A stretch of 64,000 nt of DNA from Bradyrhizobium frederickii (GCF_004570865.1 NZ_SPQS01000001.1:372001-436000), one strand, 5' to 3'; positions 1 through 8,513 are shown, numbered from the stretch's first letter. Made by a program: numbers and translations. The notes: a model not told the origin generated them from the letters alone.

Positions 1-702
1 GGGGCCTATTCCGAGGCGCGGCTGATCCCTGCGGACCGTTTGCTGAAGCTGCCGGACGGCGTCGACGACAAGACCGCGGCGGCGATGATGCTCAAAGGGC
101 TCACCACACAATATCTGATCCGGCAGACCTATCGGGTGAAGGCCGGAGACACGATCCTGCTGCATGCGGCAGCCGGCGGCGTCGGCCTGATCCTGAGCCA
201 GTGGGCCAAGCACCTCGGCGCGACCGTGATCGGCACCGTCAGCAACGACGAGAAGGCCAAGCTTGCTAAGGCGCATGGCTGCGATCACGTCATCATCTAC
301 ACCCGCGAGGATTTCGTGAAGCGGGTGGACGAGATCACGAACGGCAAGAAGGTGCCGGTGGTCTACGATTCCGTCGGCAAGGACACGTTCCTGAAATCGC
401 TGGACTGCCTCGCGCCGCTCGGCGTCGCCGCGCTGTTCGGCCAGTCCTCCGGCGCGGTCGAGCCGCTCAATCTCGGCCTGCTGGCGCAGAAGGGCTCGCT
501 CTACGTCACCCGCCCGACCCTGTTTACCTATGCCGCCAAGCGTGAAAACCTGGTTGCGATGGCAGGCGAGCTGTTCGACGTCGTCAAGTCCGGTGCGGTC
601 AAGATCGAGGTGCATCAGACCTATCCGCTGAAGGACGCCGCCAAGGCGCATGCCGATCTCGCCGCGCGCAAGACGACGGGATCGACCGTCCTCACGGTCT
701 GA
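1..702 (+). CDS. NADPH:quinone oxidoreductase, C-terminal part (5' end outside window)
   Basis: The reading frame is open from base 1, so the N-terminus lies upstream of the window. The visible 233 residues are the nucleotide-binding half of a zinc-independent medium-chain dehydrogenase/reductase of the QorA type. The glycine-rich dinucleotide loop AAAGGVG is clear, followed by the Rossmann beta strand GATVIGTVSNDEK and the conserved VYDSVGKDTF segment. Members reduce quinones with NADPH in the cytosol. The TTG at 40 is internal and not a start. No paired gene is visible. An enoyl reductase or another MDR subfamily is possible, but the spacing of motifs fits QorA best. Confidence 0.9.
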   Translation, partial: GAYSEARLIPADRLLKLPDGVDDKTAAAMMLKGLTTQYLIRQTYRVKAGDTILLHAAAGGVGLILSQWAKHLGATVIGTVSNDEKAKLAKAHGCDHVIIYTREDFVKRVDEITNGKKVPVVYDSVGKDTFLKSLDCLAPLGVAALFGQSSGAVEPLNLGLLAQKGSLYVTRPTLFTYAAKRENLVAMAGELFDVVKSGAVKIEVHQTYPLKDAAKAHADLAARKTTGSTVLTV

Positions 703-737
703 TCCGCTCTGGGGACGTTGACGCAGGCTCGGCTGCG

Positions 738-1013
738 TCACGTCCGTTCGTGCTTGCGCAGATCGCGGGTGTGGTCGAGGCGGACTGCCTGGAGGTCGAC
801 CTCTTCCGGCGGGATCTGGGGCAGGGCCGCCTCGGTCAGTATGGCCTCGGTGACGTCCTCGACCGAATTCTCCGCGATCTCGTGGATGAACGAGACGTTC
901 TGGTATTCGCCCGAGGCGATGCGGGAGACGACCTCGCGCCTGGTGATTTCGGGGTCGACGACCGCCTCACGGCCGCGCCGCCCGTAGTCGATCATCACGA
1001 CGAAATATTGCAT
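738..1013 (-). CDS. Conserved hypothetical protein under S24-repressor operators
   Basis: A 91-residue soluble, acidic protein without signal peptide or membrane segment; I do not recognise a named family. The start ATG at 1013 has only a weak AGGG ribosome site. Its promoter is unusually clear on the minus strand: TTGACT (1083-1078), 17-bp spacer, AATACT (1060-1055). A perfect TTCCG-N5-CGGAA palindrome lies inside the spacer. The gene is therefore very likely repressed by the adjacent S24-family regulator. Function unknown. Confidence 0.7.
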   Translation of the reverse strand: MQYFVVMIDYGRRGREAVVDPEITRREVVSRIASGEYQNVSFIHEIAENSVEDVTEAILTEAALPQIPPEEVDLQAVRLDHTRDLRKHERT

Positions 1014-1054
1014 GAAAACGACCCTGCCGCGCTCCCGTCACCGGGGCGCGGCAG

Positions 1055-1083
1055 AGTATTTCCGAAAAACGGAATCAAGTCAA
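1055..1083 (-). promoter_or_regulatory. Promoter of the 738-1013 gene overlapping an operator
   Basis: Minus strand: -35 TTGACT at 1083-1078, 17-bp spacer, -10 AATACT at 1060-1055, about 40 nt before the ATG at 1013. The spacer is filled by the palindrome at 1060-1074. Confidence 0.6.
1060..1074. promoter_or_regulatory. Operator-like palindrome 1 (TTCCG-N5-CGGAA)
   Basis: Perfect 5-5-5 inverted repeat TTCCG AAAAA CGGAA, placed between the -35 and -10 of the 738-1013 gene. Best match of a four-member set around the S24 repressor gene. Confidence 0.65.
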
Positions 1084-1090
1084 GGATTTT

Positions 1091-1105
1091 TTCTGAAAAA
1101 CGGAA
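1091..1105. promoter_or_regulatory. Operator-like palindrome 2
   Basis: TTCTG AAAAA CGGAA, one mismatch to the perfect site, centred 31 bp (about three helical turns) from palindrome 1. The spacing would place two dimers on the same DNA face. Confidence 0.55.
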
Positions 1106-1112
1106 ATGAGCG

Positions 1113-1721
1113 TCACTTGCCCTTCTTGCGCGGCCGCGCCGATTTGGCGCGCAGCCGCTCGAGCTGCCCTTTGGGCATCGACAGGCAGATCTCCCCCACC
1201 CAGTCGAGCTTGACGCCGACGATCGGCTTGGCATTGAAGCTGGTGAGATTGACGACGGACGGACTTTTCCCCCGCTCGATGGTTTTCAGATAGCGCTCGC
1301 CGGTCTTGAGCCGGACCACGGCCTCCTCGCCGTAGAAGCTCGACAGCGGGTGGCGCTGGTCCTTGTAGACCACGATCACGTCGCCGCTCTCGTATTTGGG
1401 CAGCATCGAATCGCCCACGATTTCGAATGCGACGGTTTCTTCCATGATCGGGAAGGGCAGCGTGATGTCGCCAAGCCCCTCCGGCGGAACCTGCTCGTAA
1501 TCCGGCTCGATCACGGCGCCGGCGCCGACCCGGCCCATGATCGGCGCGAGATTGAGCTCGAGATATTCCATGATCGGAATGATCTCCGAAGCCTTCACCA
1601 GACGTTCGCCGCCGAGGATCTCCGAGACCGCGCCGGGGCGCACGCCCATGGCCGCCGCCAGGCCGCCCTTGCTCTTGCCCGTCTTCTCCAGGCCCCGCTC
1701 GATCATTGCAACGTCCAACAT
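1113..1721 (-). CDS. XRE/S24-type (LexA/CI-like) transcriptional repressor
   Basis: A 202-residue repressor. Residues 1-60 form a helix-turn-helix of the lambda-repressor class; residues ~85-180 are an S24 (LexA-like) self-cleavage/dimerisation domain with the serine motif GDSMLP (S105) and a lysine in RYLKTI (K146). An Ala-Gly pair at 67-68 is a plausible autocleavage site. The start ATG at 1721 is chosen because GAGGGA precedes it; the longer open frame upstream lacks such a site. Palindromes at 1760-1774 and 1817-1831 lie before it and two more follow it, suggesting autoregulation and control of both flanking genes. In this family RecA-driven cleavage links DNA damage to induction; that is inference here. 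Confidence 0.85.
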   Translation of the reverse strand: MLDVAMIERGLEKTGKSKGGLAAAMGVRPGAVSEILGGERLVKASEIIPIMEYLELNLAPIMGRVGAGAVIEPDYEQVPPEGLGDITLPFPIMEETVAFEIVGDSMLPKYESGDVIVVYKDQRHPLSSFYGEEAVVRLKTGERYLKTIERGKSPSVVNLTSFNAKPIVGVKLDWVGEICLSMPKGQLERLRAKSARPRKKGK

Positions 1722-1759
1722 GGTGATTCCCTCGATTGCGCACCGTCTTGCCTCTTGTA

Positions 1760-1774
1760 ATCCGAAATTCGGAA
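1760..1774. promoter_or_regulatory. Operator-like palindrome 3
   Basis: ATCCG AAATT CGGAA, same 5-5-5 layout, 39 bp upstream of the repressor ATG: probable autoregulatory site. Confidence 0.5.
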
Positions 1775-1816
1775 TTGATGCAATTATGAATATCAGAATT
1801 ATCGCTTGACTCGTGC

Positions 1817-1831
1817 TTCGGAATACCGGAA
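1817..1831. promoter_or_regulatory. Operator-like palindrome 4
   Basis: TTCGG AATAC CGGAA, 57 bp upstream of the GcrA-like ATG and just after a TTGACT -35-like box (1806-1811), the same box that precedes palindrome 1 on the other strand. Confidence 0.5.
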
Positions 1832-1887
1832 TGTGTGTTTCGCCTCCCGGTCGTTCGACGGGGGAGGGCGCATCACAGGACAGCATC

Positions 1888-2418
1888 ATGGAACCGGGCC
1901 ATTGGCCGTCGGAGCACTCCGACGCGCTTCGCGACTATTTTCGCAAGGGCATGTCTTATGCGGAGATCGGAAGACAGATTAATGCAAGGTTTGGAACGGC
2001 TTATACCCGCAATGCGGTGATCGGCCGCGCCAAGCGGCTCGGGCTCGTCATCCCGGAATGGATAACGAGCCCGTCGATCACGCCATATTTGCCGGGTGAG
2101 GCTCCGGTTTCGCCGCGCCGCGCGGTGTTACCGAACCTGAATGTGCCGCCGAAGTCCGCAATGAAGCCTGCGGCGCCGGTGAAGTTGCGCTGCGTCGGCG
2201 TTCAGCCGCGCCTGATCCAACTGGTCGAGCTCGAGCCGGCCGATTGCCGCTATCCCTATGGCGGCGACAAGGACGGGGAGGAGATTGCCTTCTGTGGTCA
2301 TCCCTGCCGGCCGGGTTCCAGCTATTGCGCGCCGCATGCGCGCCTGACGCGCCGCTCCGGTGCGGCGTCCGCCCGCGCCCCCGGTCCCGTCGTGCTGAGG
2401 CTGGTCTCCGCTGCCTGA
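1888..2418 (+). CDS. GcrA-family cell-cycle regulator-like protein
   Basis: A 176-residue protein with GcrA architecture. The N-terminal helix-turn-helix (W..E....LRDYFRKGMSYAEIGRQIN, then RNAVIGRAKRLGL) is followed by a variable linker and a C-terminal Cys/His module (CRYPYGG, then FCGHPC and SYCAPH). In Caulobacter GcrA binds sigma70 and methylated GANTC promoters to activate S-phase genes. This copy is shorter in the linker and sits beside a phage-type repressor, so it may be an accessory paralogue rather than the housekeeping protein. ATG at 1888 is chosen over the upstream GTG at 1813 because AGGA lies 7 nt before it. Next gene starts 41 nt downstream, probably co-transcribed. Confidence 0.85.
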   Translation: MEPGHWPSEHSDALRDYFRKGMSYAEIGRQINARFGTAYTRNAVIGRAKRLGLVIPEWITSPSITPYLPGEAPVSPRRAVLPNLNVPPKSAMKPAAPVKLRCVGVQPRLIQLVELEPADCRYPYGGDKDGEEIAFCGHPCRPGSSYCAPHARLTRRSGAASARAPGPVVLRLVSAA

Positions 2419-2459
2419 GCTCCCACCCTTTCATCGTCCATTTCGCAAGGAGTATCCGA

Positions 2460-3035
2460 GTGGCTCGTGTCCGACGCAACAGGTCCTACAAATTGGCCCA
2501 GATCTACGACCGGCGGTCCCGCGAGGTACCGTTCAACGCCGAAGTGGCGGAGGTCGAGATCGACAATCCGCTGGCGCTCGATTCCGGTGAGAAGATCCTG
2601 GCCATCCGGTCGATCCGCGGCGATCCGCTGGGGCGGCTGCACGCACACCACCAGATCGACGAGGCGCAATACCGCGGCGGGCGTGCCTTCCAGAATGATT
2701 GGGAGAGGGCGGAGCGGGGGCCTCAGGCGGTGGACCCGACCCGGGAATATGTCGACGGTACGCGCACGCGCGACCCCGTCACCGAGAGCCAGCGCCAGGC
2801 GGTGTTGCGGTTGAACCGGGTCGAGCGCGAGCTTGGCACCGACGGCGCCGCGCTGGTGCACGACGTGCTGATCCTGGGCCTCACCATGGATCAGGTCGGC
2901 GCGCGTCGCGCCGTTCGGGCGCAGCGCTGGAACGACTATTTTGCGCGGCGCTTTCGCGAATGTCTGGACCGGCTGGCGCTGGTCTACGGCTTTGCGACGG
3001 AAACGAGCGCCCGACGGGCGGAGCGGCGCGGGTGA
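2460..3035 (+). CDS. DUF6456-like putative DNA-binding protein
   Basis: A 191-residue basic protein starting at GTG 2460, preceded by AAGGAG at good spacing. The first half contains a conserved-looking segment ending AHHQIDEAQYRGGRAFQNDW; the second half is predicted all-helical with RVERELGTDGAALVHDVLIL and a possible helix-turn-helix. This resembles the alphaproteobacterial DUF6456 family from memory; I cannot verify the match. It lies 41 nt after the GcrA-like gene in the same direction and probably belongs to the repressor-controlled unit. Confidence 0.65.
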   Translation: MARVRRNRSYKLAQIYDRRSREVPFNAEVAEVEIDNPLALDSGEKILAIRSIRGDPLGRLHAHHQIDEAQYRGGRAFQNDWERAERGPQAVDPTREYVDGTRTRDPVTESQRQAVLRLNRVERELGTDGAALVHDVLILGLTMDQVGARRAVRAQRWNDYFARRFRECLDRLALVYGFATETSARRAERRG

Positions 3036-3049
3036 AGACAGTCGGTCGC

Positions 3050-3406
3050 TTATGGATGTGGTACGATCTTATAAGGCGTCGTGTACGGCTCGACGCGCAG
3101 CGAGGCATTGGCCAGAAGCCCGATCTTGGCGGTCGGCGCCTGCTGCAATTCGCCGTTCGGGCCGCGATGCACGTTGTACTGCCAAACGGTGAGATCGCCC
3201 TTCTGCGCGAGCGCGTGCGCAACCGCGCTCGCATCATTGCCGCCGAGCCCGTGGAGCTCCTCTGCCGATAACCCGATCACGATTTCGTCCTTGATGGTGA
3301 TGATCTTGAACAGGTTCATCTTGGTCTCCTGCGCCCATGCGCCTTGTATCGAGAGGGTGAAAAGCGCGACCGCGGCGCCCTTGATGAGATCGCAGCGAGA
3401 AATCAT
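3050..3406 (-). CDS. Hypothetical secreted protein
   Basis: A 118-residue protein with a signal peptide (basic start, hydrophobic ALFTLSIQ, cleavage after AWA near residue 25). The mature part is small, has no cysteines and is not recognised. It converges on the 2460-3035 gene with a 14-nt gap. Periplasmic or exported location is inferred. Confidence 0.7.
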   Translation of the reverse strand: MISRCDLIKGAAVALFTLSIQGAWAQETKMNLFKIITIKDEIVIGLSAEELHGLGGNDASAVAHALAQKGDLTVWQYNVHRGPNGELQQAPTAKIGLLANASLRVEPYTTPYKIVPHP

Positions 3407-4052
3407 GTCGTCATCCTTGGTGCTGAGGCGCGCCCGAATCGAAGAGTCTCAGCCATGGCGCCCGTAATCTGCGTGGCCGTGTCGCAACGGCTTGGTCGCT
3501 CGCTTATGGACAATGGTTCACAGGCGGACATCCCGACCGACGAGCGACAGCCGCGCCGAGATCGGGACGCTGGAGATCAGCTTTCGAGGTCGAGGTTCAT
3601 TTGCCGCCGATACAACCGCTGGGGTCAGACTCAACAATTACGTGTACGCGCCGAGAAGTGCTCGCATGCAGCCAATGTGCATTCATGTCGGAAACGAGCC
3701 GAAACGTTGTGCCCATTGACAGCGGTCGAGGCTGTGTTGCGTGATAGATGCCGCTTCTTGACGCAGGTGGGTGACGGCGGTCGATAATCCTGTTATCCGG
3801 AATTGCCGTGCTGCGATGCAGATGAAGCATCTCTGCACCCACTGTCGGACTTGCCGGGCGGGTTGTTCCTTGGCATAGTTACAACCAGATGGTTGAGCGT
3901 TGCCGGACATGTCGTTCAGCGTGCCAGCCGGCCGGGGCCACCCGGCCGACAGTTCGTCGCCATAGGTCTGTTGTGGCGTCTTACTGCGGCGTCTTGTTGC
4001 GGCGCTCGGTCTCGAGCGGATCACGAAGGCCGACGCTTGTCTAAGGTGCAAG
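3407..4052. other. Non-coding stretch
   Basis: About 650 bases with only short overlapping open frames, none with a credible ribosome site together with protein-like composition. I see no repeat or RNA signature here. Confidence 0.5.
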
Positions 4053-4238
4053 ATGAAGAACCTCAATTTCGCGGCTGAACTGCACCTCAAGCTCGGCGCG
4101 CCCGCAAGCGGCACGGTCGAAAGTCTGCGCCTGCTCCGCGCGTTCCTTAAGCTCGCGCCGCGACAGCGTTTCGAGGTGATCAAGCTGGTCGAAGACCTCG
4201 CCACCGAAGAAGCCCTTCCTGAGCACCCCTTGTCCTGA
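4053..4238 (+). CDS. Small hypothetical protein
   Basis: A 61-residue soluble protein, mostly helical, with an AAGG ribosome site 6 nt before ATG 4053. Its regular helical pattern (LLRAFLKLAPRQRFEVIKL) supports a real gene. No known domain. It precedes the phasin gene by 125 bp, so linkage is possible but unproven. Confidence 0.6.
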   Translation: MKNLNFAAELHLKLGAPASGTVESLRLLRAFLKLAPRQRFEVIKLVEDLATEEALPEHPLS

Positions 4239-4363
4239 GTCCGGCCCGTCTCTTCGCTTTCCTGCCCTCGCCAGGCCCCCCGGCGAGGTTTCCCCGAAGC
4301 TGGCCGCTGGAAGGCGATCGGGCAAATGTGGTATTCAGTTGGGAAAACGGGAGGAGTGCGACC

Positions 4364-4705
4364 ATGATCGAACCGAAGCTTGAAGTTCCGGCCGAACTGC
4401 GTGACCTGGCCGAGAAGACGATTGATCAGGCCGAAAAAGCGTTCGGCATGTTTTTCGAAGCCGCCAGCAAGTCAATGACGTCCGTTCCAGGCGCGGGGAC
4501 GGAGGTGTCGAAGCAAGCGTTGAATTTCACTGAGCAGAATATGAAGTCGGCTTTCGAGCATGCGCGCAAGCTGGTCCACGCTACCGACCTTCAGGAAGCG
4601 ATGCGAATCCAGTCCGATTTCCTGCGCAGCCAGTTCACCAGTGCTGGAGATCACATGCGCCAGATGACCGGCAGTCTTATGCAATCGGGCAAGGGCAAGT
4701 CCTGA
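4364..4705 (+). CDS. Phasin family protein
   Basis: A 113-residue amphipathic helical protein of the phasin_2 type: DLAEKTIDQAEKAFGMF near the start, a central EHARKLVHATDLQEAMRIQ and a QFTSAGDHMRQM tail. Phasins coat polyhydroxybutyrate granules in the cytoplasm and control their size and number. ATG 4364 has GGAGG upstream; the earlier in-frame start at 4328 does not. A terminator-like hairpin follows at 4835. Confidence 0.9.
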   Translation: MIEPKLEVPAELRDLAEKTIDQAEKAFGMFFEAASKSMTSVPGAGTEVSKQALNFTEQNMKSAFEHARKLVHATDLQEAMRIQSDFLRSQFTSAGDHMRQMTGSLMQSGKGKS

Positions 4706-4834
4706 TCCTCGACCTGTGCGCAGCGTGCCCACAAATTGAACTTGCGTGGCACGGCGATCCGCATTTCGATGCTGGCGCAGATCCATGACGGGCCACCGAA
4801 TAACCTTGTTCGCCGTCTGTCATCTCTTCTGCTG

Positions 4835-4864
4835 ATCCCTGTCGGTCCTCCGGCAGGGATTTTT
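4835..4864 (+). terminator. Intrinsic terminator downstream of phasin
   Basis: Eleven-base stem ATCCCTGTCGG / CCGGCAGGGAT (one G-U pair), TCCT loop, then TTTT. Confidence 0.75.
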
Positions 4865-4951
4865 ATGTGTGGCAGGTCCCGTGCTCGGCGCGCCACCAAA
4901 GCGCGATGAGATCAGGAAGAATCGTCATCGTGCTTTGGGGGTATTGTTTGA

Positions 4952-4996
4952 GCATGATCTTTTCGGAAAGCCGCTGCGCGCTTTTCCGGATCATGC
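4952..4996. repeat. Palindromic Rhizobiales-type intergenic repeat
   Basis: Inverted repeat with outer arms GCATGATC / GATCATGC and inner arms CGGAAAG / CTTTTCCG around a GC-rich loop. It resembles a palindrome I recall as widespread between genes in Bradyrhizobium. It lies directly beyond the stop of the cytochrome gene and could act as its transcription end. Confidence 0.6.
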
Positions 4997-4997
4997 A

Positions 4998-5315
4998 TTA
5001 GCGCAGCGATGCGATGTAGGCCGCGATGTCGCCCGCTTCGGTCCGGCTCAAGGGGAAATTCGGCATCTTCGGGTGCGGATCGAGCAGGAAGAAGGCGAGC
5101 CTCTCCGGACTGAAATCTGGCCTGCGCGCGACAGAGGCAAAGGAGGGGACGTCGGCGCTCGCCTGGGTCTGGCCGTTGGCGACGATATGGCAGCTTGCGC
5201 ACCAGCGCTTGGCGAGGTCCGCACCGTGGCCGGCATCGGCTGCGAGCGCGGGCGACGTGCCGATGCTCGAGGATACGGCAAGCAACAGGCAGATTCGTCT
5301 CAAATGCTGGTGCAT
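4998..5315 (-). CDS. Small class I cytochrome c
   Basis: A 105-residue periplasmic monoheme cytochrome. A signal peptide (cleavage near ALA-AD, residue 26) is followed by the heme motif CASCH (C39, C42, H43) and a probable axial methionine in KMPNF (M84). The C-terminal EAGDIAAYIASL helix is typical. ATG 5315 is preferred because GAAGG lies upstream; longer starts would hide the signal peptide. The electron donor and acceptor are unknown and no oxidase gene is adjacent. Confidence 0.88.
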   Translation of the reverse strand: MHQHLRRICLLLAVSSSIGTSPALAADAGHGADLAKRWCASCHIVANGQTQASADVPSFASVARRPDFSPERLAFFLLDPHPKMPNFPLSRTEAGDIAAYIASLR

Positions 5316-5347
5316 CGGGCAACCTTCATGCGTTCCGTCCGCCATGC

Positions 5348-5542
5348 CTATCCGCAGCACGATCCCGGAAATTGCGAGAGATCAATGCGGGCGATGATCG
5401 ACCGCAGCAGCTTGCGGACCGAACGATAGAGATGCCGTACGACTGCCGGCATTCTCGCCGCCGGCAGGCTCAGGCTTCTTGCATCGAGACCCTTCGTATC
5501 AAGACTTTCGATAGAATGCGACACCTGTCTCTCCGAGGCCAT
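5348..5542 (-). CDS. Possible small basic protein
   Basis: A 64-residue open frame, basic, with an AGGA about 12 nt upstream of ATG 5542. It ends 33 nt before the cytochrome start in the same direction. No domain; it may be spurious. Confidence 0.3.
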   Translation of the reverse strand: MASERQVSHSIESLDTKGLDARSLSLPAARMPAVVRHLYRSVRKLLRSIIARIDLSQFPGSCCG

Positions 5543-5600
5543 GTGGTTTTTCTATCCTGCCGTCTCGGAGCCGCCTTGATCTGCCGCAAAGCTTTCCCGG

Positions 5601-6431
5601 CTAATAGTCGCCCGGATTCATGATCATCGGGCTTTTCGTATCGGCCGGCGCGAGCGCGCTGCTGGCGCTCTCGCGCAGAAAGCGGTCGAGCGTCTCCTGG
5701 ATCTTCTCCTTGACCGAGTTGGGGCCGCGATCGCTCATTTCGGTGTGCTGCGCGCCGGTTTGGACGATGGCGATGCCGCGCGCCTTGGCTTCTTCCGGCG
5801 TCGGCAGCACGCCGGGATCGGTCACGAAATGCGGGTCCTTCGACCGGAACGACAGGATCTTCATTCCGTCACTGACCACGAAGGGCACCCGCAGATTGTC
5901 GAGCGTGATCACCTTCGACACCAGCTCCGGGTGCTGATGGGCGACATACATGGAGACATCGCCGCCGTTCGAGTGGCCGACGAGGGTGATGTGGTCGTAA
6001 TCGACGTTCTCCTGCTGCCTCTTCAGTGTATCCAGCACGAAAAGAATGTTGGCCTCGCAGCGGATATAGACCTCATGCCGGCCGACATATTGCTGACCGG
6101 CACGGGTCATCAGCGGCGGGTCGCTCGGCAGGTCCTGCTGGATGCTGGCAACCAGATAGCCGCGGGCGGCGAGCGCATTGGCGAGGAAGGAATATTCGGT
6201 GGCCTTGACGGTATTGCCGTTACTGATGATGGCAAGCGGGAGTTTCAAGAGGCCGAGATTGGCCTTGGTCTCGTAATCGCGCCGCACCGCCAGTTCGACC
6301 GAGATCGGTCGCTGCCGCGAGGCGTCGAACAGCGCCAAAGTCTCATGGCGGATCGCGAACCGGCTGACGACGAGATATTCCCCGACGCCGAGGACGCAGA
6401 GAAACGCCAGGACCGCAAACACCCTCTTCAT
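5601..6431 (-). CDS. Alpha/beta hydrolase, membrane-anchored or exported
   Basis: A 276-residue serine hydrolase. An N-terminal hydrophobic segment (residues 3-22) gives a signal anchor. The nucleophile elbow is GHSNGG (S154) and the catalytic histidine is probably H229 in GAQHTEMSD. The fold resembles dienelactone-hydrolase/esterase-like proteins with a long insert after strand 4. Substrate unknown. It is transcribed toward the small cytochrome, with the two-partner-secretion gene upstream on the same strand. Confidence 0.82.
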   Translation of the reverse strand: MKRVFAVLAFLCVLGVGEYLVVSRFAIRHETLALFDASRQRPISVELAVRRDYETKANLGLLKLPLAIISNGNTVKATEYSFLANALAARGYLVASIQQDLPSDPPLMTRAGQQYVGRHEVYIRCEANILFVLDTLKRQQENVDYDHITLVGHSNGGDVSMYVAHQHPELVSKVITLDNLRVPFVVSDGMKILSFRSKDPHFVTDPGVLPTPEEAKARGIAIVQTGAQHTEMSDRGPNSVKEKIQETLDRFLRESASSALAPADTKSPMIMNPGDY

Positions 6432-6586
6432 GGCTTCGTCTCAAATCACGTTCGGCTGAACATGGTCATTGGGAACTCTCCGATCGAGCGATCGTGAGCA
6501 GGTTACGGGATTAAATTTAGGCAACTCTGTGAGCAAGGCCGCAATGGCCATATGCCGGGGAGCCACTTGCGCAAACGACCGGGCGG

Positions 6587-8383
6587 CTAGAGACAGCCCG
6601 ACCTGCCGCGTTCGGGGCAGAGCCGGAATGCGCTCGACAATGTGAACAGAAGGCGGGGGCTGCGGCGTTCGTTGTCCGGCGCCCGGTAGCTCAACGGCAC
6701 GGCCACGCCGAGATCGGCCTGGAGATCGTTTGGCAGGAAGAAGCGGACACCGGCTCCGGCCGATGTCAGCGACAGGCCTTCGCTCAAGCGGTAGCCGTCG
6801 TTCCAGACGGCGCCGGCGTCGCCAAAGGCATAGAGCTGATAGCCGGTCCAGTAGCGGAAATTGAGCTTCTGATCGAAGCGCAACTCGAGCGAGCCGGCGA
6901 GGCCGTTGTCGCCGCTGATCTCGGCTGCGCCGTAACCCCGGCCGAAGGCCGCACCGCCGAGATAGAACTGCTGCGAGGTGAACAGCGGCCGCGACGCTGT
7001 CTGGCTCGCCGCCGCGAGCTTGAGTGACCAGGCATCGTTGAGCGTCTGGTAGCGCGTGAACCAGAGGTTCAGCACCGAGAAGTTCGAGGAAGCGCCGTTG
7101 CGCGACAACAGATCGTCGTCGAAGTGCGAGGCGCCGAAGACGTCGAGGCCCTGGCGATAGGTCAGCGTCGCGAAAGTGGTGCCGCCGAATGGATCCTGCA
7201 GCCGATAGTCGGCGGTCAGGCTCGCCGTTCTGATGTGGTCGTTGTACCACGGGCCGTAAACGTCGTGCTCGGATACATTGCTGAAGGTCGTCGCCGCGGT
7301 CAGCGTGAGCGTCGAGGATTGCGATTGCAGCGGAACGACGCTGGCGCGCAGCTCGAAGGCCTCGGTCGTCGTGATGTCGCTGTCCAGGCGGCGGGCATCG
7401 CCTGGTCGGACCGCGCTGTAGAGGACGGAAGCGCCGAGACGTACGCCGTCGACGCCGACGGGCGCGTCATAGGATAGCCGCGCAAAGCCGAGCTGGCGAG
7501 GATCGTTGGCAATGGTCGACAGGTTGACGGCCAGCGTGTCTCCGGGCGTGAGGTAGGAGTTGAACGCGCCGGTGGCGTAGGTCTGCCACGGGCCCACCGA
7601 GGATGATCCGAGGTTGTCCAGCCCGAACGAGGAGAAGACGTGCCAGGTCTTCAAGTAGACGGTGAGACGGAAGCGGCCGGACCCGCTGCCGATTTCCTCC
7701 AGCGCGCTGTCGGTGATCCGAACGCCCGGCCTGGCGTTGATGAGGAAGAGCTGGCGTTCGAGTGTCGGGAGGCGCGACGGCTGCTCGGTGAGAACCGGCT
7801 CGAGCATTGGCCTGACGCCGAACTGCTCGGCGCCGTCGCCTTTCAGCTCGACCTGCACGATGGCGCCTTCGATCACCTGGATCCGGACCCGGCCGTCGGC
7901 AATGTCCTGCGGCGGCACGATCGCCCGGCTGAGATGGAAACCGTCGGCGCGGTAGAGATCGCTGATCGCGCCGGCGATCCCGGCGAGATCAGCCTGCGAG
8001 ACCTTCTTGCCGAGGTAGGGCTGATAGATTGCGGCAATGCGATCACGGGAGACGGCGTGGGCGCCGCTGACGTTAGCGCCGCGCAGGACGAATTGCGGCT
8101 TGGTATCGCCGCCGGCGTTGGGTTGGCCAACCGTCGGCAGGCTGACCGGCGGGCGGCTCAACTTTTCCCGTTCGGTTTGGTTTTCAAAATATTTCTCGGG
8201 CTGGCGCGGATCGAAGCCTGGCTGGTTCGCCTGCTGTGCGAACGCTTGGGGACCGCCGGCCAAAATCGGGACCAACAAGGCCAACGCGGTAATGAGATGC
8301 CGCTTCCCGACGCGCGCGGCGAAACTTTCTCCGTAGTTCGACGGAGGAATCGTCGCCGGGCGGAAAAGGTTCGTTAGCTGCAT
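6587..8383 (-). CDS. ShlB/FhaC/HecB-type two-partner secretion outer-membrane transporter (TpsB)
   Basis: A 598-residue TpsB protein. A signal peptide ends near AFA-QQ (residue 50), followed by a short linker, a POTRA_2 domain (about 95-195, with DLYRADGFHLSRAIVPPQ and GRVRIQVIEG) and the 16-strand ShlB beta-barrel to the C-terminus (GGAAFGRGY.AAE, then DKLNFRYWTGYQLYAFGDAG in imperfect form and PLSYRAPDNE). TpsB proteins sit in the outer membrane and export a large TpsA exoprotein recognised by the POTRA domains. No TpsA gene is in the window. It is divergent from the FecR-domain gene, sharing an AT-rich 130-bp promoter region. Confidence 0.9.
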   Translation of the reverse strand: MQLTNLFRPATIPPSNYGESFAARVGKRHLITALALLVPILAGGPQAFAQQANQPGFDPRQPEKYFENQTEREKLSRPPVSLPTVGQPNAGGDTKPQFVLRGANVSGAHAVSRDRIAAIYQPYLGKKVSQADLAGIAGAISDLYRADGFHLSRAIVPPQDIADGRVRIQVIEGAIVQVELKGDGAEQFGVRPMLEPVLTEQPSRLPTLERQLFLINARPGVRITDSALEEIGSGSGRFRLTVYLKTWHVFSSFGLDNLGSSSVGPWQTYATGAFNSYLTPGDTLAVNLSTIANDPRQLGFARLSYDAPVGVDGVRLGASVLYSAVRPGDARRLDSDITTTEAFELRASVVPLQSQSSTLTLTAATTFSNVSEHDVYGPWYNDHIRTASLTADYRLQDPFGGTTFATLTYRQGLDVFGASHFDDDLLSRNGASSNFSVLNLWFTRYQTLNDAWSLKLAAASQTASRPLFTSQQFYLGGAAFGRGYGAAEISGDNGLAGSLELRFDQKLNFRYWTGYQLYAFGDAGAVWNDGYRLSEGLSLTSAGAGVRFFLPNDLQADLGVAVPLSYRAPDNERRSPRLLFTLSSAFRLCPERGRSGCL

Positions 8384-8513
8384 GATTTTTCATAGTTTTT
8401 TATGGTCAATGATTGGTTAATGGCGCCGCTCCACTGGCCGCTTCCCGCTAATCCTCTCTTGAGTGATTTCGGATACCCCTCAGATCTGGCTGTAACGCGG
8501 ACTGAGGATCGTC

